Source: Gemmatimonadota bacterium (lineage in GTDB: Bacteria; Gemmatimonadota; Gemmatimonadetes; Longimicrobiales; Gaopeijiaceae). Taken from it: 64,000 bases of DNA. Positions 7,892 to 16,810 of the stretch are shown piece by piece. Within the stretch, counting starts at the first letter, position 1. Every line of letters starts with the position of its first letter. The position numbers and the translations under genes were made by a program. The stretch lies in the NCBI GenBank assembly GCA_041390125.1, contig JAWKQN010000005.1:62001-126000 (forward strand), written 5' to 3'. A model generated the notes under the pieces. It had not been told where the DNA came from. It saw only the letters and a list, made by a program, of their open reading frames with translations, and searched no databases.

Positions 7892-9706
7892 CTACCGCGA
7901 TCCGGGTGACGGCCGACGGTGACGCGCGATCCGTGCGTCCATGGACGACAGGAGGTCCTGGAAGCGCGGATCGCCCCGGAGGGGATCCAACAGGGGGTCG
8001 CGCCGCACGAACGCCAGCCGGGGATCGCGCTCGCTGACGGCGCGCTGCAGCGCGGCGAACGCCGAGTCGGGCCGGCCGAGCTGCGCCCAGCCGATCGCCG
8101 CGTCCACCGCCGATCCGTTGTCGGTCCCCGCCTGCTCCACGAGCCACGTCCAGTAGCGCGTCTCGTCGGCCGCGATGGTGCGGGACAGCCGCTCGGCGGC
8201 CTGGATGGCCGACGGATCGTCCAGCGCCTCTCCTCGACGCGCTTCCAGCGCCACGGCCGCCGGGACGTCCTCCGAGGCGAGGTACGCGTGCCGGAGCGCC
8301 AGCCAGGCCGGCGGCAGCTCCGGATAGCGCTCGACCAGCTCCTCCAGGATGCCGATCGCCGCTGGGAGATTGCCCCCGGCGATCTGGCCGCGCGCGGCCC
8401 TCAGCATGACCACGGGCACGTCCGGCGCCTGCGGCGCGTCCGGGTGCTCCATCTGGAGGAGCGCGGCCCGACGTCCGAAGTCGGTGGCGGCGTGCAGCCA
8501 CTCCTCGTCGGCGAACGTCGAGTCGATCCGCACCTGGATGCGCGTGTCCATGTCCCGCCCCGCGCGCTCCGCTACCCGCACCAGCGTGCGCAGCACGGCC
8601 TGGGCCTCGCTGGACGACGGATCCAGGGCGATGGCGCGCTGCACTTCGCTGGCCGCCTGCAGCAGGTTGTCCTCCACTGCCTCGCCTTCCATGGCCAGCA
8701 GCAGGCGGGTGCCCGCCAGCGACGTCCAGGCCTCCACGAAGCCGGAGTCGGCGCGGGCCGCCTCCTCGTAGTTCTCCGCCGCCGTGCGCAGCGCGTCCGG
8801 CGTCCCCTGCTCCTCGACGTAGCGCCCCCGCATCCAGGCGTCCTGGGCGTCGGCGCTGGCCGTCCGTACCACGGGTTCGTCGACCGCGGCGGGCGCCAGC
8901 TCGGCCTCGATGGCGGAGGCGATCTCGTCGGCCACACGGGCCTGCAGATCCAGGAGGTCGGCGACGTCCCCTTCGTAGCTGTCGGCCCAGACGTGCGCGT
9001 CGGTCGCGGCGTCGATGAGCTGGGCCGTGATGCGCACCCGTTCGCCGGCCCGCACCACCGATCCCTCCACGATCGCGTCCACGCCCAGCTGCGCCGCGAT
9101 CTCGGGGACGGACAGGTCGGTCTCCGCGAAGCGCGTCACCGAGGTGCGGGAGGTCACGCGCAGGGTGGAGACGCGGCTGAGCGCGGCGATCAGCGCCTCG
9201 TGCATGCCCGCCGCGAAATAGGCTTGGCCCCCACCTTCGGAGAAATCCTGGAGCGGAAGCACGGCGAGCGCGCGGATGGCGCGTGCCGGGTCGCCCACGG
9301 CGCGCAGCGCGGGGGAGGCCTCCTGCGCGCGGGTGGGCGGCGGGTTCTCGAGGTCACGCAGCACCCACACCAACCCCGCTCCCACGGACAGGATCACGAC
9401 GGCGGCGAGCGCGAGCCGGGCCGTGCGCACCGTGGCCGGATCGCTCCCGCCGGTGCGGTGCACATGACCGCGTGGACCGACGTCGTAGAGCCACCCGAGC
9501 AGCATCGCGACGGGGAAGCCCAGGATGGCGATGAACACCAGCGCGCGCAGCCAGGTGTCCGGCAGACCGAAGGCGGGCAGGATGAGCTCGGCCAGCGCCT
9601 GGAGCACCACGAACGCGCCCGCGCCGTATGCGAACGCCACGCGCCAGACGCGGCGGCGCTTGAGCTCGGCGAAGAAGCGGTGGGGGCCCTGACCCTCGGT
9701 GGACAT
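7892..9706 (-). CDS. TolB/FlgO-like TPR protein with N-terminal membrane anchor
   Basis: 604 aa. Order of parts: basic N-terminus (FFAELKRRRVWRVAFAYGAG), a transmembrane helix (AFVVLQALAELILPAF), a second hydrophobic pair (ALVFIAILGFPVAMLLGWLY) and a third (LALAAVVILSVGAGLVWVL). A domain of the type found after adenylate cyclases and kinases follows (LAVLPLQDFSEGGGQAYFAAGM, then VDAIVEGSVVRAGERVRI and HVWADSYEGDVADLLDLQ), then TPR-like helices to the C-terminus. Such proteins are common in Gemmatimonadota and Acidobacteriota; their role is usually unproven, perhaps scaffolding or signalling. The ATG at 9706 is chosen because the conserved FFAELKRR motif starts nine residues later; upstream codons are low-complexity. 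Confidence 0.85.
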   Translation of the reverse strand: MSTEGQGPHRFFAELKRRRVWRVAFAYGAGAFVVLQALAELILPAFGLPDTWLRALVFIAILGFPVAMLLGWLYDVGPRGHVHRTGGSDPATVRTARLALAAVVILSVGAGLVWVLRDLENPPPTRAQEASPALRAVGDPARAIRALAVLPLQDFSEGGGQAYFAAGMHEALIAALSRVSTLRVTSRTSVTRFAETDLSVPEIAAQLGVDAIVEGSVVRAGERVRITAQLIDAATDAHVWADSYEGDVADLLDLQARVADEIASAIEAELAPAAVDEPVVRTASADAQDAWMRGRYVEEQGTPDALRTAAENYEEAARADSGFVEAWTSLAGTRLLLAMEGEAVEDNLLQAASEVQRAIALDPSSSEAQAVLRTLVRVAERAGRDMDTRIQVRIDSTFADEEWLHAATDFGRRAALLQMEHPDAPQAPDVPVVMLRAARGQIAGGNLPAAIGILEELVERYPELPPAWLALRHAYLASEDVPAAVALEARRGEALDDPSAIQAAERLSRTIAADETRYWTWLVEQAGTDNGSAVDAAIGWAQLGRPDSAFAALQRAVSERDPRLAFVRRDPLLDPLRGDPRFQDLLSSMDARIARHRRPSPGSR

Positions 9707-9785
9707 GCGTGCGGTACCGGGCCGGACGGGCGGGGTTCCTCGGACGCGCGGGGTCGGGCGGCGGCCTTCCGGCGCGCCCGCTCCG

Positions 9786-11045
9786 TCAGGGCAGGACGAG
9801 GTCGACCCGGCGGCCCTGTCGGACGACCGTGAGCGGATAGGGCGGGCGAGACCCGGCCAGGACCCCACCGAGCCCGTCGGGATCGGACACGGCCCGACCC
9901 CCGACCTCGACGATGACGTCTCCCGGGCGCAGACCCGCCTCCGCGGCGGGAGCGCCCTCCACGGCGTCCAGCACCAGCGCGCCCTGCCGGACGCCGAAAT
10001 ACTCCTGCAGGCCCGGGTTCAGCGGCACCAGATAGGCTCCGGCCAGGTACCGGCGCCCCAGGTAGGCGTAGGGCGTGATGGGGCGCTGACCGGGCACCGC
10101 GACGGTCACGACGGAGTCCGGCAGCGGACCCAGTCGCTCCATCGCGCGGGTGGCGAGCTCCTGCTCCATCTCCTGCAGCCGGGCGCGCGCCCGCTCGATC
10201 TCCGGCTCCAGCTCCGGTCCGCGCGGTAGCGCGAACCAGCGGCCGCGGAGCAGGCGCCAGAAAGAGACGGCCTCGTCCTGCGGGTTGGCGTGGAGGCCTG
10301 TCATGTCGTCCAGTTGCTGGCGCAGCAGGTCGATGTCGCTGACGAGCGCCTCCACGTCCGGCGTGCGCAGCACTCGCACGTGCGGACCGTCGGTGCCGGC
10401 CCAGGTCCAGGTGGTGGGGCCGCTGCCGTCCTCTTCGAACTGGAGCATCACCGTGACGGCGCGGCCTTCCGATCCGCGCACCCGCACCATCCGCGGCTCG
10501 GTGGTGGGGGTGCGGGGCTCGGCCGGAGGCACACCCCGCAAGGCCCTCCAGGTCGCCGGCCGGGCGCCTTCGGACAGGACCACGAAGACCTGTCGCTCCT
10601 CGTCGGCCCGTCGGGGCTCGTCCGCGATGCGCGGCAGCGTGCTGGGTCGCGCGCCGGCGGTGACCGAGGACCGGACCCGCTGCCCGGCCCGCTCCACGTC
10701 CAGGATCACGCGGTCGCCGACGCGCAACGATCCGATCGCGTCGATCAGGCGCTCCTGCGAGGCGGGCGCGCCGTTGATCCCCACCACGAGGTCGCCCGCC
10801 TGGAGGCCGGCGCGGGCCGCTCCGGTCCCGTCCACCACGTCCTCGATGAGGATGCGCGTGGACACCGAGCGCCCGTCCTCCACGGTGCTGATCAGGTTCA
10901 GGTTGACGCCCAGCCAACCGGATCCGGCCGTCGCGCCCGGTTCCCTGACGACGGCCTGCTGGCCCGCCAGACGTGCCGCTGCGCCCGAGGCCGCCACGCC
11001 CAGCGCCACCAGCGCCAACGCCGTCCGGACCGTGCCCCCGCTCAT
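9786..11045 (-). CDS. Exported protein with two PDZ domains
   Basis: 419 aa. A signal peptide (TALALVALGVAASGAAARLAG) precedes an N-terminal PDZ domain (LIEDVVDGTGAARAGLQAGD, about residues 45-125), a middle region with a Leu/Glu/Arg-rich helical segment, and a C-terminal PDZ domain (LVLDAVEGAPAAEAGLRPGD). No trypsin-like protease domain is present, so it is not a DegP/HtrA enzyme; the PDZ domains probably bind peptide termini in the periplasm. It lies directly downstream of the ECF sigma and anti-sigma genes, 13 bases after the anti-sigma stop, suggesting a role in envelope stress sensing. That role is inference from context. Confidence 0.88.
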   Translation of the reverse strand: MSGGTVRTALALVALGVAASGAAARLAGQQAVVREPGATAGSGWLGVNLNLISTVEDGRSVSTRILIEDVVDGTGAARAGLQAGDLVVGINGAPASQERLIDAIGSLRVGDRVILDVERAGQRVRSSVTAGARPSTLPRIADEPRRADEERQVFVVLSEGARPATWRALRGVPPAEPRTPTTEPRMVRVRGSEGRAVTVMLQFEEDGSGPTTWTWAGTDGPHVRVLRTPDVEALVSDIDLLRQQLDDMTGLHANPQDEAVSFWRLLRGRWFALPRGPELEPEIERARARLQEMEQELATRAMERLGPLPDSVVTVAVPGQRPITPYAYLGRRYLAGAYLVPLNPGLQEYFGVRQGALVLDAVEGAPAAEAGLRPGDVIVEVGGRAVSDPDGLGGVLAGSRPPYPLTVVRQGRRVDLVLP

Positions 11046-11058
11046 CGCCGGAGTCGCC

Positions 11059-11730
11059 TCAGTACCAGTTGTCGTCCCGGCCGCGCCCGGCCTGGCTCAC
11101 GACCGCCTGTCGTTCGGCCAGCGCGTTGACCAGGATGCCGTTGATGAACGGATCGTACGGCGCGGAGCGCAGCGCGCTGCGACTGGCCTGGACCAGCAGG
11201 TCCAGCGCCTCGGCGCGGCGCGCCGGGTCCAGCGACGCGCCCGGGTCTCGACCCGTGCGCTCCGCGAGCTGCCGGTAGCGATGCAGCGAGCTCACGTACT
11301 GCTGCTCCGTGCGCTCGACCAGCTCGGCGGCCTCGTCCAGCGAGGCCACGCTCGCGACGTCGATCGGCGTGCCGCCGGGCGCATTCGCGGCCAGCGTGGC
11401 GCGCGTGACCCCGCTGCCCGCCACACCGCCCCCCAGGAAGAGGACGAGCGCGGCCGCGAGCCGGGTCCACCCCGACGCGAGGGAGGGCACGCGGATCCAG
11501 CGGGCGTGCGGGGAGGTGATCAGCCCTTCGGACAACAGCCGGGCCTCCAGATGCTCCCAGTCGCCGGCCGGCGGCATCATGCGGGGGAGCGCGGCCAGGT
11601 CCCGGGTCTGGGCCTTCAAGGTCTCCAGCTCCGCGGCCCACTCCGGATGCGCGGCCAGGAGCGCCCGCTCGTCGGCGGTCGGTTCCCGGTCCACCAGCTC
11701 CGCGATCCACTCCAGATTCACAGGCTCCAT
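11059..11730 (-). CDS. Putative anti-sigma factor, single-pass membrane protein
   Basis: 223 aa. The first 95 residues are acidic and helical and include ELVDREPTADERALLAAHPE, like the sigma-binding region of many anti-sigma factors. No HxxxCxxC zinc motif is seen. One transmembrane helix follows (RLAAALVLFLGGGVAGSGV), then a periplasmic helical tail (DEAAELVERTEQQYVSSLHR). The ATG at 11730 overlaps the 3' end of the sigma gene by 13 bases, the standard arrangement for an ECF sigma and its regulator. Function is inferred from position and topology, since the sequence itself is weakly conserved. Confidence 0.8.
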   Translation of the reverse strand: MEPVNLEWIAELVDREPTADERALLAAHPEWAAELETLKAQTRDLAALPRMMPPAGDWEHLEARLLSEGLITSPHARWIRVPSLASGWTRLAAALVLFLGGGVAGSGVTRATLAANAPGGTPIDVASVASLDEAAELVERTEQQYVSSLHRYRQLAERTGRDPGASLDPARRAEALDLLVQASRSALRSAPYDPFINGILVNALAERQAVVSQAGRGRDDNWY

Positions 11731-12278
11731 GCTTCCGCTCCTGACGGCCCCGCATCGGCGCGGGTCGGGGCCAGCATCGTGCGCATCTTCGCGCGCGCCT
11801 TGAACAACTGGGACTTCGACGTCCCCGCCGTGACGCCGAGGAGATCGCCGATCTCCTCGTGGGTGTAGCCCTCCACGTCGTGGAGGATCAGGACCTGGCG
11901 CATCCCCTCGGGCAACCGGTCCAGGGCGCTCTCGAGGCGCCGCTGCAACAGCGCGTCCCCCCCACCGGGGGCGACCGGGATCGCGTCGGGCATCGGCTGC
12001 TCCCGCCGGGTCCGGGTCTCCGCCTTGCGCAGTGCCTGCAGCGCCGAGTTGACCGCGATCCGGTGCAACCAGGTCGAGAAGCGCGAATCCCCCCGGAACG
12101 TCGGGAGGGCCCGGATCGCCCGGATCCACGCCTCCTGGGCGTAGTCGTGCGCCAGGTCGTCGTCCGCCGCGATCCGGCGCACCACGGCGTAGACGCGCGG
12201 CGAATAGCGCTCGTAGAGCGCCCGCACCGCGCGCCCGTCGCCATCACAGGCACGGCGGATCAGCTGGGCTTCACTCAA
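11718..12278 (-). CDS. ECF-type RNA polymerase sigma factor
   Basis: 186 aa. Region 2 is clear (LAHDYAQEAWIRAIRALPTF followed by FSTWLHRIAVNSALQALRK), as is region 4 (LDRLPEGMRQVLILHDVEGY, then THEEIGDLLGVTAGTSKSQL). Size and spacing are typical of sigma-70 family ECF factors. The start codon is TTG at 12278; in-frame ATG or GTG codons that would keep the full region 2 were not found. It probably directs its own operon (sigma, anti-sigma, PDZ protein), as ECF factors usually do, but I could not identify a matching promoter motif with confidence. Confidence 0.92.
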   Translation of the reverse strand: MSEAQLIRRACDGDGRAVRALYERYSPRVYAVVRRIAADDDLAHDYAQEAWIRAIRALPTFRGDSRFSTWLHRIAVNSALQALRKAETRTRREQPMPDAIPVAPGGGDALLQRRLESALDRLPEGMRQVLILHDVEGYTHEEIGDLLGVTAGTSKSQLFKARAKMRTMLAPTRADAGPSGAEAWSL

Positions 12279-12368
12279 CCTGACGTCCGGTGGTCGGGGA
12301 TCCGTCTCCTAGGACCCGGAAGCCCCCGCCAGGGTTGCCTCCGACCCCTCGGGTCGGTAACTACGGGG

Positions 12369-12391
12369 GCTCCCACCGACGGGGTGGGAGC
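12369..12391. other. 9-bp perfect hairpin in a divergent intergenic region
   Basis: GCTCCCACC (12369-12377) pairs with GGTGGGAGC (12383-12391) around a GACGG loop. It lies between the divergent sigma factor and ABC ATPase genes, where a terminator is not expected. It could be an operator or a 5'-UTR hairpin of the ABC operon. Confidence 0.35.
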
Positions 12392-12441
12392 GCTGTGCGG
12401 CCGGGGCCCCGCCCGCACGGGGCCTCGACCCCCGACCGCGC

Positions 12442-13158
12442 ATGATCGCCTTCGAATCCCTGACCAAGCGCTACGGCGACCTCACCGCCGTCTGGTCCCT
12501 CTCCCTGCAGGTGTGGCCCGGCGAGGTGTACGCGCTGCTCGGACCCAACGGGGCGGGGAAGACCACGGCGCTGCGCTGCCTGGCCACCCTGCTGGAGCCT
12601 TCGCTGGGCACGGCGCGGGTGGACGGACGCGACGTCCGGGAGGATCCGCACGAGGTCCGGCGCCGCATCGGCTTCCTGGCCGCGTCCATGGGGCTCTACG
12701 AGCGCCTGACCGCGCGCGAGATGGTGCGCTACTTCGCGGAGCTGCACGGCCTGACCGGCACCGAACGCGACGCACGCGTGGACGAGACCGTGCGGATGTT
12801 CGGGATCGAGCCCTTCCAGGACCGCTACTGCGGCAAGCTGTCGACCGGCCAGCGCCAGCGCGTCTCGATCGCGCGCGCCATCGTGCACGATCCGCCGGCC
12901 TTGATCCTGGACGAGCCCACCCTGGGCCTGGACGTGTTGAGCGGCGAGACCATCTACGCCTTCATCGAGGCCGAGCGGCGGCGCGGGAAGGCCATCCTGT
13001 TCTCCACCCACCAGATGGCCGAGGTGGAGCTTCTGGCCGACCGCGTGGGCGTGCTCTCCCGGGGCAAGCTGGTGGCGGAGGGGACGGTCGAGGCGCTGGT
13101 CGAGCGGACGGGCGAGGCGAACCTGGCGCGCGCCTTCCTGCGCTTGTTGGAGGCCTGA
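12442..13158 (+). CDS. NatA-like ABC transporter ATP-binding protein
   Basis: 238 aa with Walker A GPNGAGKTT (about residues 34-42), signature LSTGQRQRVSIARA, Walker B ALILDEPTLGLD and switch His in FSTHQMAEVE. The signature is LSTGQ instead of LSGGQ, as often seen in NatA and other ABC-2 exporters. It energises the permease fusion immediately downstream (one base between stop and GTG). The family exports Na+, drugs or polysaccharide precursors; the substrate cannot be read from the sequence. ATG at 12442 keeps the conserved IAFESLTKRYG start. Confidence 0.93.
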   Translation: MIAFESLTKRYGDLTAVWSLSLQVWPGEVYALLGPNGAGKTTALRCLATLLEPSLGTARVDGRDVREDPHEVRRRIGFLAASMGLYERLTAREMVRYFAELHGLTGTERDARVDETVRMFGIEPFQDRYCGKLSTGQRQRVSIARAIVHDPPALILDEPTLGLDVLSGETIYAFIEAERRRGKAILFSTHQMAEVELLADRVGVLSRGKLVAEGTVEALVERTGEANLARAFLRLLEA

Positions 13159-13159
13159 C

Positions 13160-15259
13160 GTGGGGCGCGCCTGGACGGTCTTCCTGAAGGAGCTCAAGGA
13201 GACGCTGCGCGACCGGCGTACGCTGCTGATCATGGTGGTGGTGCCGGTCCTGCTCTATCCCGCCCTGATGATCGCCTCCGAGCAGCTCGCGCTGTTCGGG
13301 ATGCGCCAGCTGGAGAGCGCGCCCGCGCGCGTGGCCATCGTGGGGGGGGACGAGGCGCTCGACGCCTTCCTGGCCGGTCGTGAAGACATCGCGCGTGTGC
13401 AGCTCGTGGGGACCGAGCCGGTCGAGGCCGTGCGCGCGGGGGACGTGGCGGCCGTGGCGGTCTTCGGCGAGCGCGACCGGTCCGGACGGGAGCCGGCGGA
13501 GGCCGCGCTGCCTCCCGAGACGGATCCGACCCCCATCACGCGTGACGTGCTCCTGCTGTTCGACGCGGCCGACGACCTGTCGCGCCGTGGTCGGGACGTG
13601 CTCGCCGGCGCGCTGGGGGATTTCGAGGAGGGCGTGCTGGAGCGGCGGCTCACCGAGCGCGGGCTGCCGGCCTATTTCGCGGACCCCATCCACGTCGCGG
13701 ATTCGTCCGTGGCGCTGCCGGAGGAGGTGGGCGGCTACGCGCTGGGCCGCTTCCTGCCCATGCTGCTGATCGTGATCACGCTGCTGGGCACGTTCTATCC
13801 CGCCATCGATCTGGCCGCGGGCGAGAAGGAACGCGGTACGCTGGAGACGTTGCTCACCGCCCCCGTGCCCTCACGCGAGATCGTGACGGGGAAGTTCCTG
13901 ACGGTGGCCGCGGTGGGCGTCGTGGCGGCGGGACTCAATCTGCTGAGTATGCTGCTCACGTTCCAGACGGGGCTGTTCCAGTTCGCGGGCGCGCTCGACA
14001 TCGAGTTCTCGGTGCCGCTCGACCGGCTCATCGTGATCTTCCTCACGTTGATCCCGCTGGCCGTGTTCTTCGGATCGCTCTTCCTGGGCGTGGCCGTGCG
14101 GGCCCGCTCGTTCAAGGAAGCGCAGAATGCGCTCACGCCGATCTACATGATCGCGCTGATGCCGGCGTTGCTGCCGCTCTTCCCCGGCATCGAATTCACC
14201 CCCGCCATGGCGGTGGCTCCGATCGCGGGTGTGGCCCTGTTCTTCCGCGAGCTCATGGGCGGCAACGCGCCGGTGCTGCTCGGTCTGGTCGCCGTCGGCT
14301 CCACCGCGGTGTACGCCTGGGCCGCGCTGGCCTTCGCGGCCGCGTCCTTCGGCAGTGAGGACGTGCTGTTCGGCGGCGACTCCGGCAAGCGCGGGCCCCT
14401 GCGCAGCCTGTTCACGCGCGGCGCGCGCGGAGCGGGCCGTGCCGTCCCGACGCTCGGGGAGGCGCTGCTGTTCGTCGCGGCGGTCGGGGCGCTCTTCTTC
14501 TACGTGGGGATTCCGCTGCAGGCCCGCTGGCTGGAGCGGGGGCTGCTCGCCACCGAATGGGTGCTGCTGTTCCTGCCCGCGGTCCTGTTCGTGGGGTTCG
14601 GCCGCTACCGGGTCACGGAGACGCTCTCGCTGCGGCTCCCGACCGGACGTCAGCTCCTGGGCGGCGTGTTGTTGATCGCGGGGGGCACCCCGATCGCCTG
14701 GGTGCTGGCCTGGCTGCAGTCGTTCGTGCTGCCGGTCCCCTGGGATCTGGTGGAGGGCCTGAGTGATCTCGTCAGCGCCGACTCGCTGGGACGGCTGCTG
14801 TGGCTGCTCGCGCTCATCGCGGTGACGCCGGCCTTCTGCGAGGAGATCGTCTTCCGGGGTGTGTTGCTGGGCGGTTCGCGCCGTCGTCTGAACACCGCGC
14901 AGGCGGTGTTGCTCAACGGTCTCGCGTTCGGTCTGTTCCACGTGAGCACCGAGACCGTGTTCCGTCTGCTTCCCACGGCCTGGCTGGGCTTCGTCCTGGC
15001 CTGGACCGTCTGGCGCACGGGCTCGCTCGTGCTGAGCGCCCTGATGCATTTCCTGAACAACGGCACCATCGTGCTGCTCGCCTTCCTGCCGGCCACGCGG
15101 GCCTGGCTGAGCGCACCGGACTTCCGACCCCCGGTCTGGTTGATCCTGATCGGGCTGATGTCCTTCACGACCGGCATCTATCTGCTCTCGCAGGAGAGGG
15201 CGCCCGTCCCGGCGCCCGATCCCGATCCCGTCCTCGACGAACCCGAGACCCTGCCATGA
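13160..15259 (+). CDS. ABC-2 permease fused to a CPBP (CAAX-type) intramembrane protease
   Basis: 699 aa. The N-terminal half is a NatB-like ABC-2 permease: VFLKELKETLRDRRTLLIM, then a hydrophobic helix, a large extracytoplasmic loop (about residues 50-195), and five or more helices containing DLAAGEKERGTLETLLTAPV. From about residue 430 a second membrane domain begins, and at about 559 it shows the CPBP signature EEIVFRG, then the FGLFHVS motif and HFLNNGTIV. The residues proposed for the metallo-type active site (Glu-Glu, Arg, His, His-Asn) are all present, so the protease half looks intact. This permease-CPBP fusion is a known architecture. The GTG start is one base after the ATPase stop; the stop overlaps the threonine synthase ATG. 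Confidence 0.92.
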   Translation: MGRAWTVFLKELKETLRDRRTLLIMVVVPVLLYPALMIASEQLALFGMRQLESAPARVAIVGGDEALDAFLAGREDIARVQLVGTEPVEAVRAGDVAAVAVFGERDRSGREPAEAALPPETDPTPITRDVLLLFDAADDLSRRGRDVLAGALGDFEEGVLERRLTERGLPAYFADPIHVADSSVALPEEVGGYALGRFLPMLLIVITLLGTFYPAIDLAAGEKERGTLETLLTAPVPSREIVTGKFLTVAAVGVVAAGLNLLSMLLTFQTGLFQFAGALDIEFSVPLDRLIVIFLTLIPLAVFFGSLFLGVAVRARSFKEAQNALTPIYMIALMPALLPLFPGIEFTPAMAVAPIAGVALFFRELMGGNAPVLLGLVAVGSTAVYAWAALAFAAASFGSEDVLFGGDSGKRGPLRSLFTRGARGAGRAVPTLGEALLFVAAVGALFFYVGIPLQARWLERGLLATEWVLLFLPAVLFVGFGRYRVTETLSLRLPTGRQLLGGVLLIAGGTPIAWVLAWLQSFVLPVPWDLVEGLSDLVSADSLGRLLWLLALIAVTPAFCEEIVFRGVLLGGSRRRLNTAQAVLLNGLAFGLFHVSTETVFRLLPTAWLGFVLAWTVWRTGSLVLSALMHFLNNGTIVLLAFLPATRAWLSAPDFRPPVWLILIGLMSFTTGIYLLSQERAPVPAPDPDPVLDEPETLP

Positions 15260-16437
15260 CGTCCCGTCTACGCGGCGCCAGCCACCTGGAAGACACGAAG
15301 AGCGGAGAGATCCTCGACAGCGAGCAGCTCGTGGGGCTGGGGCCCTCGGGGAAGCCGCTGTTCGCCCGGTACGACCTGGACCAGATCGCACCCGGCTTCC
15401 AGCCGGACGACCTCGCGGGTCGGCGCGCGGACCTGTGGCGCTACGCCGAGGTGCTGCCGGTGCGGAATCCGGACTGCATGATCCAACTGGGCGAAGGCTG
15501 GACGCCGCTTCTGGACGCCCCACGCCTGGCCACGCGCCTGGGCATCCGCCGCGCGTGGGTGAAGGACGAAGGGCAGAACCCCACGGGCAGCTTCAAGGCG
15601 CGCGGGCTCTGTCTCGCGGTCTCCCGGGCCAAGGAGCTGGGCGCGCGCGAGCTGGCGCTCCCCTCCGCCGGCAATGCCGGCTCGGCCGCGGCGGCCTACG
15701 GGGCCGCCGCGGACATGCCCGTCCACGTGGTCGTCCCGCGCGACACGCCGGCCCCCATCGTGGAGGAGATCCGCGCCCTGGGCGCGGATCTCCAGTTCCT
15801 GGACGGGCTCATCACCGACTGCGCCAAGGTGGTCCGCAAGGGCGTGGAGGAGCACGGCTGGTGGGATCTCTCCACGCTCAAGGAGCCCTACCGGGTGGAG
15901 GGCAAGAAGACCATGGGCTACGAGATCTACGAGCAGCTCGGCCTGAGGCTGCCCGACGTGATCGTCTATCCGACCGGGGGCGGAACCGGTCTGATCGGCA
16001 TGTGGAAGGCGTTCGACGAGATGGAGCGCATGGGGTGGATCGGCTCCGAGCGTCCCAAGATGATCTCCGTGCAGGCGGCGGGCTGCGCGCCCATCGTGCG
16101 GGCCTGGGAGAACGGCGTCGAGGACGCCGGCATGTGGGAGGGGGCGGCCACGTACGCGTCGGGGCTGCGCGTGCCCGGCGCGGTGGGCGACTTCCTGATC
16201 CTGCGCGCGGTGCGGGAGTCGAACGGCGCGGCGGTGGCCATCCCCGACCACGAGATGGAGCAGTGGGTGCATTGGATGGGCGCGGACACCGGTGTGTTCG
16301 CCGCGCCCGAAGGGGGCGCGGTGGTGGCGGCGGTGCCTCGCCTGCTCGAGTCCGGCGTGATCACGCCGGAGGACGAGGTGGTGTTGTTCAACACCGGGTC
16401 GGGGCTCAAGTACGTGGGGATGACGCCGGTGGACTGA
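15256..16437 (+). CDS. thrC: Threonine synthase
   Basis: 393 aa PLP enzyme converting O-phosphohomoserine to threonine. The PLP lysine is Lys114 in NPTGSFKARG. Other family signs are LGEGWTPLL (residues 79-86), the Asn of PSAGNAGSAAAAYG and the phosphate-binding YPTGGGTGLIGMW. The N-terminal segment (HLEDTKSGEILDSEQL...FARYDL) aligns with the short N-terminal element that in many class I relatives is a Cys-rich zinc ribbon, but here no cysteines are present. The ATG overlaps the permease stop by four bases (ATGA), so it is coupled to a transporter with no obvious metabolic link. Paralogues such as threonine dehydratase or cysteate synthase are less likely given length and motifs. Confidence 0.88.
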   Translation: MTSRLRGASHLEDTKSGEILDSEQLVGLGPSGKPLFARYDLDQIAPGFQPDDLAGRRADLWRYAEVLPVRNPDCMIQLGEGWTPLLDAPRLATRLGIRRAWVKDEGQNPTGSFKARGLCLAVSRAKELGARELALPSAGNAGSAAAAYGAAADMPVHVVVPRDTPAPIVEEIRALGADLQFLDGLITDCAKVVRKGVEEHGWWDLSTLKEPYRVEGKKTMGYEIYEQLGLRLPDVIVYPTGGGTGLIGMWKAFDEMERMGWIGSERPKMISVQAAGCAPIVRAWENGVEDAGMWEGAATYASGLRVPGAVGDFLILRAVRESNGAAVAIPDHEMEQWVHWMGADTGVFAAPEGGAVVAAVPRLLESGVITPEDEVVLFNTGSGLKYVGMTPVD

Positions 16438-16516
16438 GGGGGGTTGCCAAAGCGGCTCCGGGGGGGGGTAGGCTGCGCATAAGCGACAGTCTGCTCTCCC
16501 CCCAAGGAGAATGGTC

Positions 16517-16735
16517 ATGCTTCGCGCTCTCGCTGGTATCCTGCCCTTCGCTGCCCTCCTGGTTCTCGTTCCTTCGAGGCTCACAGGTGCCGACGCGGGG
16601 TCGATCAGGGCACCCTTGCCGTGTTCCGCCGACGCGCCGTGCGACACATGGGATCCGGATGTGTGGTGCTACAACAACGGAATTACGTGGCAGTCGGCGT
16701 GCACAGGCGGGATGGAGTGGTGCGACGGCCACTAG
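16517..16735 (+). CDS. Small secreted Cys-rich protein with a Kazal-like pattern
   Basis: 72 aa. A signal peptide (RALAGILPFAALLVLVPSRL, cleavage near GADAG) leads to a mature peptide of about 45 residues with five cysteines: 36, 42, 51, 62 and 69. The segment DPDVWCYNNGITWQSAC resembles the Kazal inhibitor core (DPVC..DG.TY.N.C), including exactly ten residues between Cys51 and Cys62. One cysteine of the usual six is missing. ATG at 16517 is chosen over 16511 because AAGGAG at 16504-16509 gives proper spacing. It could inhibit a serine protease or be a structural disulfide peptide. The beta-propeller gene follows about 75 bases downstream. The Kazal assignment is by pattern only. Confidence 0.6.
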   Translation: MLRALAGILPFAALLVLVPSRLTGADAGSIRAPLPCSADAPCDTWDPDVWCYNNGITWQSACTGGMEWCDGH

Positions 16736-16810
16736 GAATCGGTGGCGAGGGTGGCCCGACCGCCGAGGTCGTCCGCCCTCGCCCCATCGTCTGATCCGAC
16801 GGAGCAAGCA

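Noticed and set aside
7919..9832. A 637-codon plus-strand frame
   Set aside because: It is antisense to the TolB/TPR protein; composition is His/Arg/Gly-rich as expected of a shadow.
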